Origin: Earliella scabrosa
Lineage: Eukaryota; Basidiomycota; Agaricomycetes; Polyporales; Polyporaceae
NCBI GenBank assembly: GCA_022605405.1
Contig: JABYQQ010000004.1
Coordinates: 2,294,001-2,358,000, forward strand
Length of the DNA stretch: 64,000 bases
Direction of reading: 5' to 3'
Under the pieces are notes generated by a model. That model made no database searches. It saw only the letters and a program-made list of their open reading frames with translations, and was not told the origin of the DNA. Position numbers and translations under genes: made by a program. Positions 34,957-45,186 of the stretch are shown here, one piece after another (position 1 is the first letter of the stretch; every line of letters begins with the position of its first letter).

Positions 34957-37357
34957 ATGGCCGCAGCCCACGAGAAAGGGACCACGCACGATGACGGAAT
35001 GTGCAAGGGGGTGCACTTGCCTTGCCCCGCTACTACTCGCCGAAAGCGTCATGTTGGGCTGTTTCGAATGGCAGTCTTGATGGCGGTGACGACAGTCGGA
35101 CTCTACACAATCGCTGGTTGGCTGTTTTCTGGCATCGCCCAGCTCGGTCATGCACTCGCACTCGTCCAGAGTTCCCGTGCCTCTCTCAAGTTGCCGTTCA
35201 GACCGGGCAGTGCAACAAGCGTGCTTCCTTCGGTCCAGTCAGAATCATGTCCGCAGACAGAACCCCTCAACCCCTCGAAGCACCGCGCCCTCGACCAGCA
35301 ACTCGCCCGGTTGTACGCTGAGCCGGCGTACAGACAACAGGCGTACAAGGCGCTAGGTGGTGCTATACAGGTTCCGTGAGTCTGCTACCTACATTTGACG
35401 CATAGCGTGCTTGGTACTTATTCACGATGAACTCACAGGACAGAGTCATATGACGACCTCGGGCCAGTCGGTGAGGACGAGCGATGGGATACCTTCGCCG
35501 AACTGCATGCGTTCCTAGAGCGTACCTTCCCCAGGGTGTACGTGCCTGTCCGGTTGGACTCGAGGGAAATCATCTTGACGTTCAGCCCAGATTTGAAAGC
35601 CTTGAGGTAACCAAGGTCAACACGTATGGCATAGTTCTGCGCTGGGAAGGTTCGGACAAGTTCGCTCGCCCGGTCCTCATGACGGCGCACCAGGGTGAGT
35701 TCACTCGTTCTCTGGTGTCCGGTGGGGGCGCCTTATAACATGCATTCAGACGTTGTACCCGTGGAGCCTGCTACCGTGGACGACTGGATCAACCCGCCGT
35801 ACTCAGGCTTCTACGATGGTCGGTATCTCCGCACCGCACCTACTCGTTGAGTTGACAGTCTGATCACAGGTGAATGGATATGGGGACGAGGCACATGCGA
35901 CGACAAGGCGGACGTCATTGCATCTTTGTAGGTCCTCTGTGCCTTGGCCATGCGTACCATTCTAATTTCGCCGCGAAGGCATGCCGTTGACGCGCTCCTG
36001 AAACATGGCTTCCAGCCCAGTCGCACTTTCGTCTGGGCATATGGGTTTGATGAGGAAGCGTCAGGCTACCAGGTATGTCACTAGTTCGTGCATGTATCGC
36101 GCTACCGCAGCATATCTGCTATTCCAGGGGGCCGGTCACATTGCCAAGTACCTAGAAGACAAGTATGGCACGCACGCCTTCGAGCTGATGCTCGATGAAG
36201 GCGGTGAGTCCAGATGAACCACCAATCGAGATATGGCTGACGATCCTCTTTGACAGGTTCTTACGGAAATCCGTACGGCGAGGACGTCATTTTCGCCGTC
36301 CCAGCCCTGTCCGAGAAGGGATACCTTGACATCCGCATCGAAGTCACGACGAAAGGCGGGCACTCGAGTGTCCCTCCAAAGCACACGGTACGTGCGGTCA
36401 TGGTATCCTGCATTGATACATCGTTCACTCATCTCCTCTCAGGCAATCGGAATCCTGTCCACTATGGTCACCACGGTAGAGGACCATCCGCATGACACCG
36501 TCCTCGTTCGCGGAGGAAGTCCATACAACTCGACAATGTGTGCCGCGACGTATGGCCCCAGTTACCCTGAGGACCTCCGGCAACTTGCAAAGGAGGCACA
36601 GCATAGCGACAACGCTCTCGACGAACTGAAAGAAGCGCTTCTCTCGAGGTTCCCGAAGTACGAGGCCATCCTCCGCACGACTCAGGCCGTCGACCTGATT
36701 CACGGGGGCGTCAAGGTCAACGCGCTCCCAGAGAAGGTCAACGCGGTGGTCAACCATCGCATCGCCGAGCACGACTCCGTGGCCGCTGTCCAGGCACACA
36801 TGACGAGGGTGATCCTCCCCGTCGCACAGAAGTACGATCTATCGTTGGACGCGTTCGGGACCAACGTCACGGCGGGGTCTGGTGCAGGCGGTCATGTCGC
36901 GCTCTCTGATGCTTGGGGTACCGCCTTGGAGCCATCCCCCGTGACCCCGACGGGCAAAGGAGACCCGTACCAGATCCTTGCTGGGACGATCAAGGCGACC
37001 ATAGAGAGCGCGCCAGGATACAAAGCCAAGGGTGTCGTCGTTGCCCCTTTGCTCCCTACCGGCAATACCGGTGGGTCTTGCGATCAGTCTCGCTGCTTCG
37101 TGATGACTGACCTCTCGTACAGACACGAGGTACTACTGGAATGTGACCAGAAGTATCTTCCGGTACAAGCATTTGCATGAACGAGACAAATACAATGGTG
37201 CGCACACGGTCAACGAAGGTATGTATGTTCAGGTTAAGATAGGACGAACAGAGTAGAACGCTGATACGGACGCCCGTTAGCCGTCCGTGCTGAGGGTTGG
37301 ATAGACTCCATTCGCTTCTACACGAAGTTCATCCTCAACTGTGATGAGCATTTGTGA
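34957..37357 (+). CDS. M20 family carboxypeptidase (vacuolar Cps1 / Gly-X type)
   Basis: At least nine exons. The amino end has a single membrane helix, LFRMAVLMAVTTVGLYTIAG, after a basic stretch, as in type II membrane Cps1. The catalytic domain shows the metal-binding blocks: PVLMTAHQDVVPVEPATVDD, WIWGRGTCDDKADVIASL, FVWAYGFDEEASGYQ and FELMLDEGG. A dimerisation lid is seen as DIRIEVTTKGGHSSVPPKHT, and the end is DTRYYWNVTRSIFRYK. The enzyme removes C-terminal residues from peptides such as Cbz-Gly-Leu in the vacuole, supplying amino nitrogen. The last two exons were found by splicing after LLPTGNT; the protein ends YTKFILNCDEHL. One exon is only about 50 nt. Confidence 0.9.
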
Positions 37358-37482
37358 TCATCGCTGAGCGTCGTTGAACATCCAGTAGCACGAGCTTGTT
37401 AAGGAAATTGTGCATTGAAGGACTCGATACTCCAGTTGGAAGGAGCGGTAACCCGGTGTGACGCTTACAATGTATATGCATC

Positions 37483-38943
37483 TCAGATACACTGGAGAGT
37501 CTACAAGAAGAACGTCCGCCGTGTGGTCTCCAATTCGGGCTATCGACATGATTAGACAGTGAATTCGAAGCGTCAGGATAACGACATACCTTCCACACCC
37601 ACAAGAACTCGTCTTCTGTTGGAGGCACGACTTCCTTTCGGACATAGTCCTGTCCTCCGCTCTTCTGGGCCTCTGCTTCATCCATCTCTGCGTCCTTGGC
37701 GTCTTGCTGTTCGTCGTCTGCTGTGTCGAACTCCAACGGTTTGCTGGGCGCGCCGAGGTTCTTCACTGCGGGTAGGCCCTTCTTCAAGTAACGAAGCTTG
37801 AGCGTGAAGCGCGGACCAATTTCCTGTAAAGCAACCTTCTCCGGGGAGCGGAAGGCGTACCTGAGATCGAAAGTCAGACGACCGTACCATGATCCCAGTC
37901 AAAGACGTACCGATGTCTTCTGAAGAACAAAAAATCTCGTTGGTTGTGTAGTGTGACGACTTGGCGACCCTGAAACTCCGGCATAGGTGGGAATAGGGTC
38001 TGGAAGAGGCGACCGACGGTATGTCCGAGTCGGGTGACGAATCCATTCAGAACAAGCTCGGGGAAGTGCGCTGTCTGACGAGCATGACCCTGTGTATAGT
38101 ACGCCGCCTGAGTTCTACAGTCGTGTTATCAGGAGTAGAGGAATCCTCACTGAAATCCTCTGCGATAACTCAACGGACGTGAGCTTGAAGTACGCCGTTG
38201 GTCCGTTCGGAAGGTAAACCATAGTGATGGCATCTAAAGCATGCCATTAGTACTGCACCTTCAATTGCACAGCAGAGAACTCACTAGGCCTCTTCATGTC
38301 CTCATTCACGACCATAAGATGACTGTACCCCCGGTTTGCAGCCCAGCCAGCGATCCTACCCATCTCGAAACCTTTGCCCTTCTTCCGCCTGATGAATTCC
38401 GCGCCTGGGAAGACGCTGACGAGCTCGTCACAGAAGTCATAAGTCGTGCGCGTAGCCTTGGGCGAGGTGGTGATAAGAACTTTTGGAGGGACACTGGGGT
38501 CCAACTCGCCGGAGAAGTAGGCGGCGAATGGGTCCGTAGCGATGTCAGCGGCGGACTCATCTTGAGGCTGTTCCGTATGCGCACTAGGCGCACTGGAGGA
38601 GGATGTGGGATCTTCTGGAACGAGAGTAGATGGGCCAGCTTCTGGTTGGGTGTTGGGGTTTGCCGTTAGAATGGATGGGTCGTACTCGCGGGTGTTGTCA
38701 AGGGTTCGGGGGACATTTTGTGCGAGGCGTTTCTGTATGTGTAGAGCACGTCTCAACAGGGCTGCGGTACGTAAAGGCAACTGTACGCACCTTCTTTGCC
38801 AACGGGTCGTTTGCCTCTGCCTTGGCCTGAGCAAGTCTCCTCTGCAGCTTGTCCTGCCGTTTCGCCTTCTTTTGCTTGCGCGCAATTTCCTCGCGCTTGA
38901 TTTTGTTTTTGATGGATGAGGGCTCGAAGCGACTGGTAGGCAT
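37483..38943 (-). CDS. RPF1: ribosome production factor 1 (Brix-domain protein RPF1)
   Basis: Starts [20 protein letters not shown] with a basic coiled amino end. The Brix domain begins [20 protein letters not shown] and includes [76 protein letters not shown] and the end block [19 protein letters not shown]. Rpf1 is a nucleolar protein needed for 5.8S/25S rRNA maturation in the pre-60S particle. Six exons restore all Brix blocks. The last exon gives a short end WVWKTLQCI, unlike the longer basic ends of most homologues, so the final acceptor is uncertain. It converges with the carboxypeptidase gene, with 125 nt between stops. Confidence 0.88.
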
Positions 38944-39125
38944 GATTGGCAATGTACCAGTGCAGCAAACAGGGCGAGAGAGTATCAGAGGGCGAGCCGC
39001 GGTGTCCACAGCCTGAGTGAACTGTGCGAGACCAAAAATCGAAGTAGAGATCTGGCGGCAAGGTTGTTCCCACGGCACATCCCTCTTCCTCGTCACGACC
39101 ACCGACGAACACGACACGTCCCTCC
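38944..39125. promoter_or_regulatory. short bidirectional promoter, RPF1 / p24
   Basis: 182 nt between head-to-head ATGs. No single element recognised. Confidence 0.45.
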
Positions 39126-39964
39126 ATGGCTCTTCCGCGGAGACCCTCTCTCCTTTCGCTATGCCTGCTCCTCGTCTTCGCTGCCGCTGCTAACGCGCTC
39201 CACTTCTATCTGGACAACAACGAGAAACGATGTTTCATTGAGGAGCTTCCGACGGACACGGTGGTGGAGGGTGCGTGGCACTGATGTATTGCCGCCACAC
39301 ATACTGACGTGCGCACCGGACGGGGTAGGACACTACAAGGCCCTTGAATGGTCAGAAACGGACCAGAAATATATTGAGAATCCCAACCTCGGGATCCTTG
39401 TGGAAGTTGACGTGAGTTTCGTACGCCCTGGTGTTCTCCGCGATCAGGCATTGTAACACGTTCCTCTCCTTGTAACAGGAGGTAGAGACTGGCCACAACG
39501 TCGTCAAGACGCGCGGTCCATCCGAAGGCCGCTTCACCTTCACCTCACACGACTCAGGCGACCACACCATCTGTCTATCCAGCAACTATGGCACCTCATG
39601 GTTCGCCTCAACCCACATCCGTCTACATCTCGACGTGGTGGTTGGAAGTACCAAGCCCGATACAGAACACGACAGGTCGCACGTCTCCGAGCTCTCACAG
39701 AAGCTCCGCGACCTCAACCAGAAACTCGAAGACATCCGCCGTGAGCAGCAGTACCAGCGCGAGCGCGAGGCGTCCTTCCGTGATCTAAGCGAAGCTACGA
39801 ACGCGCGTGCTGTGTGGTACACGGTCGCGCAGATTGGCGTCTTGATTGCGACGTGCGTGTGGCAACTGCGGCATCTCAAGGTGCGTCTGATACCAATAGC
39901 CGTCGTTCTTGCACTCACCATGACTCTCTAACAGCGATTCTTCGAGGAGAGGAAAATGCACTGA
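39126..39964 (+). CDS. p24 (Emp24/Erp) family cargo receptor
   Basis: Four exons. A signal peptide LLSLCLLLVFAAAANA precedes the GOLD domain (LHFYLDNNEKRCFIEELPTD to STHIRLHLDVVVG), which has two cysteines as expected for the GOLD disulfide (KRCF and HTICLSS). A coiled coil follows (LSQKLRDLNQKLEDIRREQQ), then EATNARAVWYTVAQIGVLIATCVWQLRHLK, the transmembrane segment, and the short cytosolic tail RFFEERKMH. The FF pair matches the COPII-binding signal of the family. p24 proteins cycle between ER and Golgi and select GPI-anchored and other cargo. The length of about 210 residues is typical. All three introns are GT-AG. Confidence 0.93.
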
Positions 39965-40080
39965 TACTCTACCCTCTGTAGTGTTCATGACCATATATAT
40001 TGGGCCAGATCTCCGCATGAACTCATAGTTGCATAGCGCAGCTGTACTTTGTGGTGTGCACGGACACGTATGGAGGTGCG

Positions 40081-41592
40081 TCAGAGCCGGAGAAGCACCT
40101 TCTTGCCAAAGCCTTGCTCCATCCTGCCGAACGTCTCTCGCACTCTTTGAGTGGCCGCCTCGTCACTAGACTCCTTTGTCAGGTCAAGGATTTCATGCGA
40201 CGGTTCTCGAAGCTAGTCATGGACGGGTGTGAGATGTCAGTCATCTGGAACCGATGATGCCACGAACCTTCAGGTCAGTGATTATACGCATCAACTTCTC
40301 GCGTTCTTGTCGCGTATGCTGGTTGTACCATCGGCTCTGCCAGAATCCATGCGCAGAAAGGTTCTTGAAAATGAATGCTGATGTGGGTAGTGACACTGGT
40401 TGTTTGGACATGGCACCGTAGGAAACCAGATGCGCATCCTGACCAAGGAAGCGCGTCATAGCTGTTGTATCTCGGCCGCCCACGCAGTTCAACATGAGTC
40501 GAATGGGCTGTTGTACATACAAAAACGTCACAAGCATGGTAACAACTCGTTTGCAAGTCACTCACCCTACTAGAAGTCCACTGCTTGATGTGTTTTGCGA
40601 GCTGCTTGTCATCCAGTGCATCATATGTGAAGACATGCGTCGCGCCCAGCTCGGCGAGCGAAGTGATGAGGTTGTCAAGGTTTGGTCTAATCTCGCCAAA
40701 CTTTAGCTTTGTGTGACCGCACTACGAATCAACGCACCGATTGCGGACGAAGTTGATGGTCTTGATGCCCTTCTTCGCAGCTATCTGAATCACTGCTTGA
40801 CCAACCTGTATCACGCTTCAATGTGCCAGCTTATGCAGATGCAAGGTATTCGTACCGCGCTGTTGGCACCTGTGTATTCACGCGTCAGTTTGGAAGATAT
40901 GCGTGCATTGTAAACCACTCAGTACCATTCTGCAGTACCCAATCGTCCTCTTGGAGTTTCACGAAGTCGGTCAACATATTGTACGCAGTGGGAGGGTTAA
41001 CCTGGAATTGATATACATCGGGATCATAAGAAATAGCAAGCAGTGCAAGTGGATCTATGCTCACGGTGATAGTAGCAGCATTGACTTCACTCAGTCCACT
41101 GGATGGGAGCTTTATCACGTCTTCCGCGCGGAGAACGCGAGAAGAGGACCAAGTGCCAAACTGCGGTCTTGAAACGACAACTTTGTCGCCTTTCTGTATT
41201 CCCTCCACACCCGTTCCAGTCTCTGTGACCTCTGCAACACCTTCATTCCCTCCAACGAAGACTTGTTCGCCTGAGAGCTGCAGTTGAGCTGGCTGTACAG
41301 GATACACGCCTTGAATCAGGTTTATATCGGATGGGTTGATAGGAGCGAGACAGAAGCGGATGTTGAGTGAGCCAGGCGGGGGTGGGGGCAGGGGGTCGTA
41401 CGACTGGACTCTGAGAACCTCAGCAGGGTTCCCGTTCTCGGTGTAGACCACAGCACGGTTCGCATGACGGGTGCGGGAGGTAGAGAAGAAGCTCAAGTGT
41501 ATTGGCCCAGGCGTATAGCAGCGTGCACGCGGCAGACGCGTACAGGATTGGCGGAGCATACTGAGTCGGGGAACGTTGCGGACAACGGACAA
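40081..41592 (-). CDS. mitochondrial trans-2-enoyl-CoA/ACP reductase (Etr1/MECR)
   Basis: Six exons (41592-40926, 40869-40856, 40805-40738, 40686-40566, 40507-40268, 40212-40081) sum to 1242 nt, 413 residues. An MDR-type reductase: NRAVVYTENGNPAEVLRV, LAPINPSDINLIQGVYP, GGNEGVAEVTETG, NPPTAYNMLTDFVKLQ, the cofactor-binding NGANSAVGQAVIQIAAKKG, and LNCVGGRDTTAMTRFL. The first 45 residues are R/S-rich without acids, a mitochondrial presequence. The enzyme does the last step of mitochondrial fatty acid synthesis (NADPH), needed for lipoate. The second exon is just 14 nt and supplies GANSA in the nucleotide-binding loop; without it the frame is lost. It converges with the p24 gene (116 nt). Confidence 0.92.
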
Positions 41593-41767
41593 CGATCGAG
41601 GACAGTGCCAAGCCTTGCCATGACGTAGAGATCTGGCGGAGCCCTAACCCCAAAACCTTCACGGAAAACCGATCACGTGTAGCTTTCCGGGCGCTTCGTG
41701 CCAGAATCTTTGCCAGACTGCTACGAATGCACTCGGTCACCTTCGTCTCCGACCGCTGTCGCACAAC
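41593..41767. promoter_or_regulatory. short bidirectional promoter, Etr1 / TIM44
   Basis: Only 175 nt separate two mitochondrial-protein genes, so they probably share control elements. No specific site recognised. Confidence 0.45.
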
Positions 41768-43480
41768 ATGCTTCCTCGTCATCTACGCCGTGCGGTCGTG
41801 ACCCCCGCTGCTCCGGCGCAAATACGCGCGCTCCTGCTGAGTCGACAGTCTATACGACCGGTTCCCCTGGCTCTCCATCCATCCGTCTCAGGCAGGGTTC
41901 CCTCCGCGTCATTCCACTCGTCGGCGCGTCGTCAGAACAATGAACCTCCGAAGTCGCCTTTCCAGACCTTCGTGGATGTTCTGAAGGAAGAGCTGAGGAA
42001 AAACCGGGAACTCCAGGACAACGTCAAGCAGCTCCAGGGAGACGTGGAGAAGTTTCAGGACTCAGAGGCCATGAAGCGTGCACGGGAAGCATATGAACGT
42101 GCAAGGGTACGTATACAATTCATGTCCGCAACCGGTCACGAACTCTGTTATACTAATGCCTCGTCCAGTTGACGTCCAGCATTAAGGAGAACCCTCGACT
42201 ACGAGCAGCAGCCGAGGAGCTCCGGAAGGCCGGTATCAAGGTTGGTGACGCCGTCGGTGAGGCGTTGAAGACCATGGAGGAGAGTGAACTTGTTCGCGCG
42301 GTATGTTCATGTCTCTGACCAGTGCGGTAGCTGTTCATTGACCTCGCACACTCAGATCTCCCGTGCGTCGGCTGCTGTGTCATCAACCATTGAGAAGACA
42401 ACAGAGCCAATACGCAATACTGCTGCGTACAAGACATTGTCAGAGACCATCTCAGACGCACTGGACGACAGTGGTAGCGCGAAGCACGCGGGATTCGAGG
42501 AGAAGGAAGCGCGTCGGAAGCGTAGGCAACTGCGTCTTGAGAAGGCTGGCCGGAACAGCATAGGTATTCGCACCAAGGCGAACCCCGAGTACGTGATACC
42601 TGCCGGTCTGGTCCCTGTATTGGTGCCTTATTGCCTGCAGTGCTGGTCAGGCCATGGTCTTGCACAAGGACTCTCCTCGGCAAGAGAAGTGGAACCGACT
42701 GAAGGAAACAAACCCACTCCTCCGTCAATTCGCTGAACTCAAGCAGCAGTATGACGAGAGCGAAAACCCGTTTGTCTCGTCGGTGCGCAGTGTGACCCAA
42801 ACAATCGGGAGCTGGTTCGACGAAAACGAAAGTGCACAAGTCCAGCGACTCATGAAGGCGATGGACCCCACGTTCAACATGGAGAGTTTCGAGCGCGAAC
42901 TTCGCGAGTACATTGTTCCGGAAGTAGTGGATGCATACCTTAGTGCTGATCGAGAGGCGCTGCAAGCATGGTGCGGAGAGGCGGTGAGTCCCATGTCATC
43001 GCATGTTCCTCTACGGTCACTGAACACCTAGTATAGACATATAATGTTCTGTGGGCGACCATGGAGCAATATTTGAAGCAAGGCTTGGTCAGCGACAGCA
43101 AGGTGCTCGATATTCGACAAGTCGATGTGGGTCTATCTATCCTGTTCTATGGTGCTGTCCACAGAACTTGACTGCTATGCAATAGGTCTCTACGGGCAAA
43201 ATCCTTGAGAATAATATCCCCGTGTTTGTCATCACATTCGCGACGCAAGAGATGCTTCTTTTCCGGAACGCGAAGACAGGCGAGATCGTTGTTGGTGCCG
43301 AAGACCGAGTCGAGCAATGTCACTATGCTGCTGTCATCACTCGATTGGAGGAAGAACTTGACAACGAGCTCACCGGGGGATGGAAAGTCATAGAGGTGCG
43401 TTCCTCTTGTCATGGGTCAACATGCTGTGCTTATGCACGTCTCGCAGATGGGACGGAGATCTTCCCGTCAATACTTGTAG
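41768..43480 (+). CDS. TIM44: mitochondrial import motor subunit TIM44
   Basis: Several exons starting MLPRHLRRAVVTPAAPAQIR, a presequence rich in R and A. The amino half is a charged helix (FVDVLKEELRKNRELQDNVK, QGDVEKFQDSEAMKRAREAY) with KAGIKVGDAVGEALKTMEES. The carboxy half is the Tim44 domain: ESENPFVSSVRSVTQTIGSW, EFERELREYIVPEVVDAYL-like block, ATMEQYLKQGLVSDSKVLDI, IPVFVITFATQEMLLFRNAK and GAEDRVEQCHYAAVITR. The end, recovered by splicing at 43440-43450, is GWKVIEMGRRSSRQYL. Tim44 anchors mitochondrial Hsp70 to the TIM23 channel on the matrix side. Confidence 0.93.
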
Positions 43481-43834
43481 ACTTTCCAACCGCTTTGTCG
43501 CATGCATCAAAACTTCTTATCCCGATATACCGGACTAATACGCACATCATCTACGACCCCCTTACGCATACACCACATCGACATCCTCACCGCTCATATG
43601 TAAGTAGAATACTCACTCGTAGTCCTCCGACGGCATGTAATGCTTGACAGCGCGCGACGGCTGTTCTGTGCTCCGCGATTACGATAATGCATTATAGAGA
43701 GTACATCCAGAAGACCGTGATACTTTTGTGTGGTCTAGTCGTCAAGTATGGCGTGAAGTGGGGTGGTAATGTAGTCCGAGTACTCGAGTACTATACGCCG
43801 ACATCTATAACATCCAAGGGGACCAGACGGACCC
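43481..43834. other. convergent 3' region, TIM44 / HCCS
   Basis: 354 nt between converging stops; no coding signal. Confidence 0.4.
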
Positions 43835-44764
43835 CTACTGTGCGCCCTGATTCCGCGCATTCTCGCGGAACGCTGCCCAAACGTCTTCGGTAGCGGCCGC
43901 TATGCGCTGCTTGATGCTACCAACGCTGTCCAAGGCAGGGCGAACGTCCAAGGAGAACACGGGTGAACCGTCGGGCTCTGGAGGCGCAGAGTAGTAGTCG
44001 ATGACGTAGCGAACTTCCTCGCCGCCGCGTCTGCGGACGATCCAGTCATGACGGTCGAACGGAGGCTCTGTGCTGCGAAGCACCATTCCGTGTTAGACGA
44101 CGGGTGGGGGACAAAACTTGTGACGACTCACTTGAAGCGAGATGGGAGCAGCCAGCCAGCGAACAACCAGAACCGGGCCTTTGGCGAGAGCTCTCCGGGG
44201 CGACCCTTGAACCGGGCCAGTTGCACATCACTCAGGTTGCTGGATCATAAGAAAGGTGGTGAGCGCGACGTTGTCGTGCGCGGGACGGGATGACAGAACT
44301 CACGGGTTCTCCTTCTGCTCCCACTTCAGAATCTCCTGCCACGCCTGCTCGTTCAGGAAGTTGTGGATCTGGACCATCGTCTCGACGTGCTCCTCGGGAG
44401 TCTCCCAGCCCTTCCGCACGAGCGCGTTGTAGAACTGCTGCGGGGACGGGTACTCCCACTTGGACGCCTGGTTTCGCGGGATGGACGACGTCTCGCGTTC
44501 GGTCGGGAGCGCGACGGCCTGGTGCGATGCGGGCATCTGTGAGAGCGTCGGCATTTGGTTCAGCGGGTTGAGCGGGTCCTCATGTTTGATGGGGCACTCC
44601 GCTGGAGGTTGGACGGAGGACGCAGGGGATGAGGGTTTGTCATGGGCGATGGGACATTTTGCAGGGGCGGAGGGGCTCGAGGAGCTCGCTGTTGTGTGAT
44701 TTATCGGACATTGCGCGGGGGCGGCGGCTGGTGATGAGACGGACTGAGATGCTGCCTGGCCCAT
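43835..44764 (-). CDS. holocytochrome c synthase (cytochrome heme lyase)
   Basis: Three exons starting [18 protein letters not shown]. Three Cys-Pro heme-regulatory-type motifs (CPINH, CPIAH, CPIKH) lie in the first 75 residues. The catalytic region follows: [80 protein letters not shown] and the [20 protein letters not shown] block typical of HCCS. It attaches heme covalently to apocytochrome c (or c1) in the mitochondrial intermembrane space. Whether it is specific for c or c1 cannot be told. An upstream in-frame Met at 44908 exists, but the MGQ start after it gives the usual beginning of the family. Confidence 0.92.
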
Positions 44765-45186
44765 AGTGTCTGGCAATGCGGTAGAGACTGCGTAGAGACA
44801 ACCAGCAGACGGTCGGGTAAGGGTAGGCGAAAGTTGAGGACAAGGAATGAGAGGGCCGGGATTGGCGCACGGCGTCACGGAGCAGTACGGAGACACGGCA
44901 GAACTCAAGATTCTCGATCACCCCCGATGTTTCCGGAATCTCTGCGCCTGTCATCCAAACCCAATCCACACCGTCTACTGTTGCACACGTAGTATCGTAT
45001 AGCACGAGGCACATAGAGCATTTCATAGTGATGTCTTAAGTTAGTCCGATGGTAAGAGTACAACATGCAGAGTGTGAAAGAGTGACTACGATGCGAGAGT
45101 AGATGCGACAATACAAATGCAGCAATGAGTACGTACAAGTGGAAGGTGAATGGAATAGATAGCGCAAAAGTACTCGATGAAGCGGG
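44765..45186. other. tandem intergenic region, HCCS promoter / 3' flank of next gene
   Basis: 422 nt, AT-rich around 45000-45170, fitting a 3' untranslated region. No gene seen. Confidence 0.4.

Noticed and set aside
37335..37482. Read-through extension of RPF1 to the stop at 37335
   Set aside because: It would keep an unspliced GTATGT donor after WVWK and add a sequence without similarity; the spliced short end was preferred, though with doubt.
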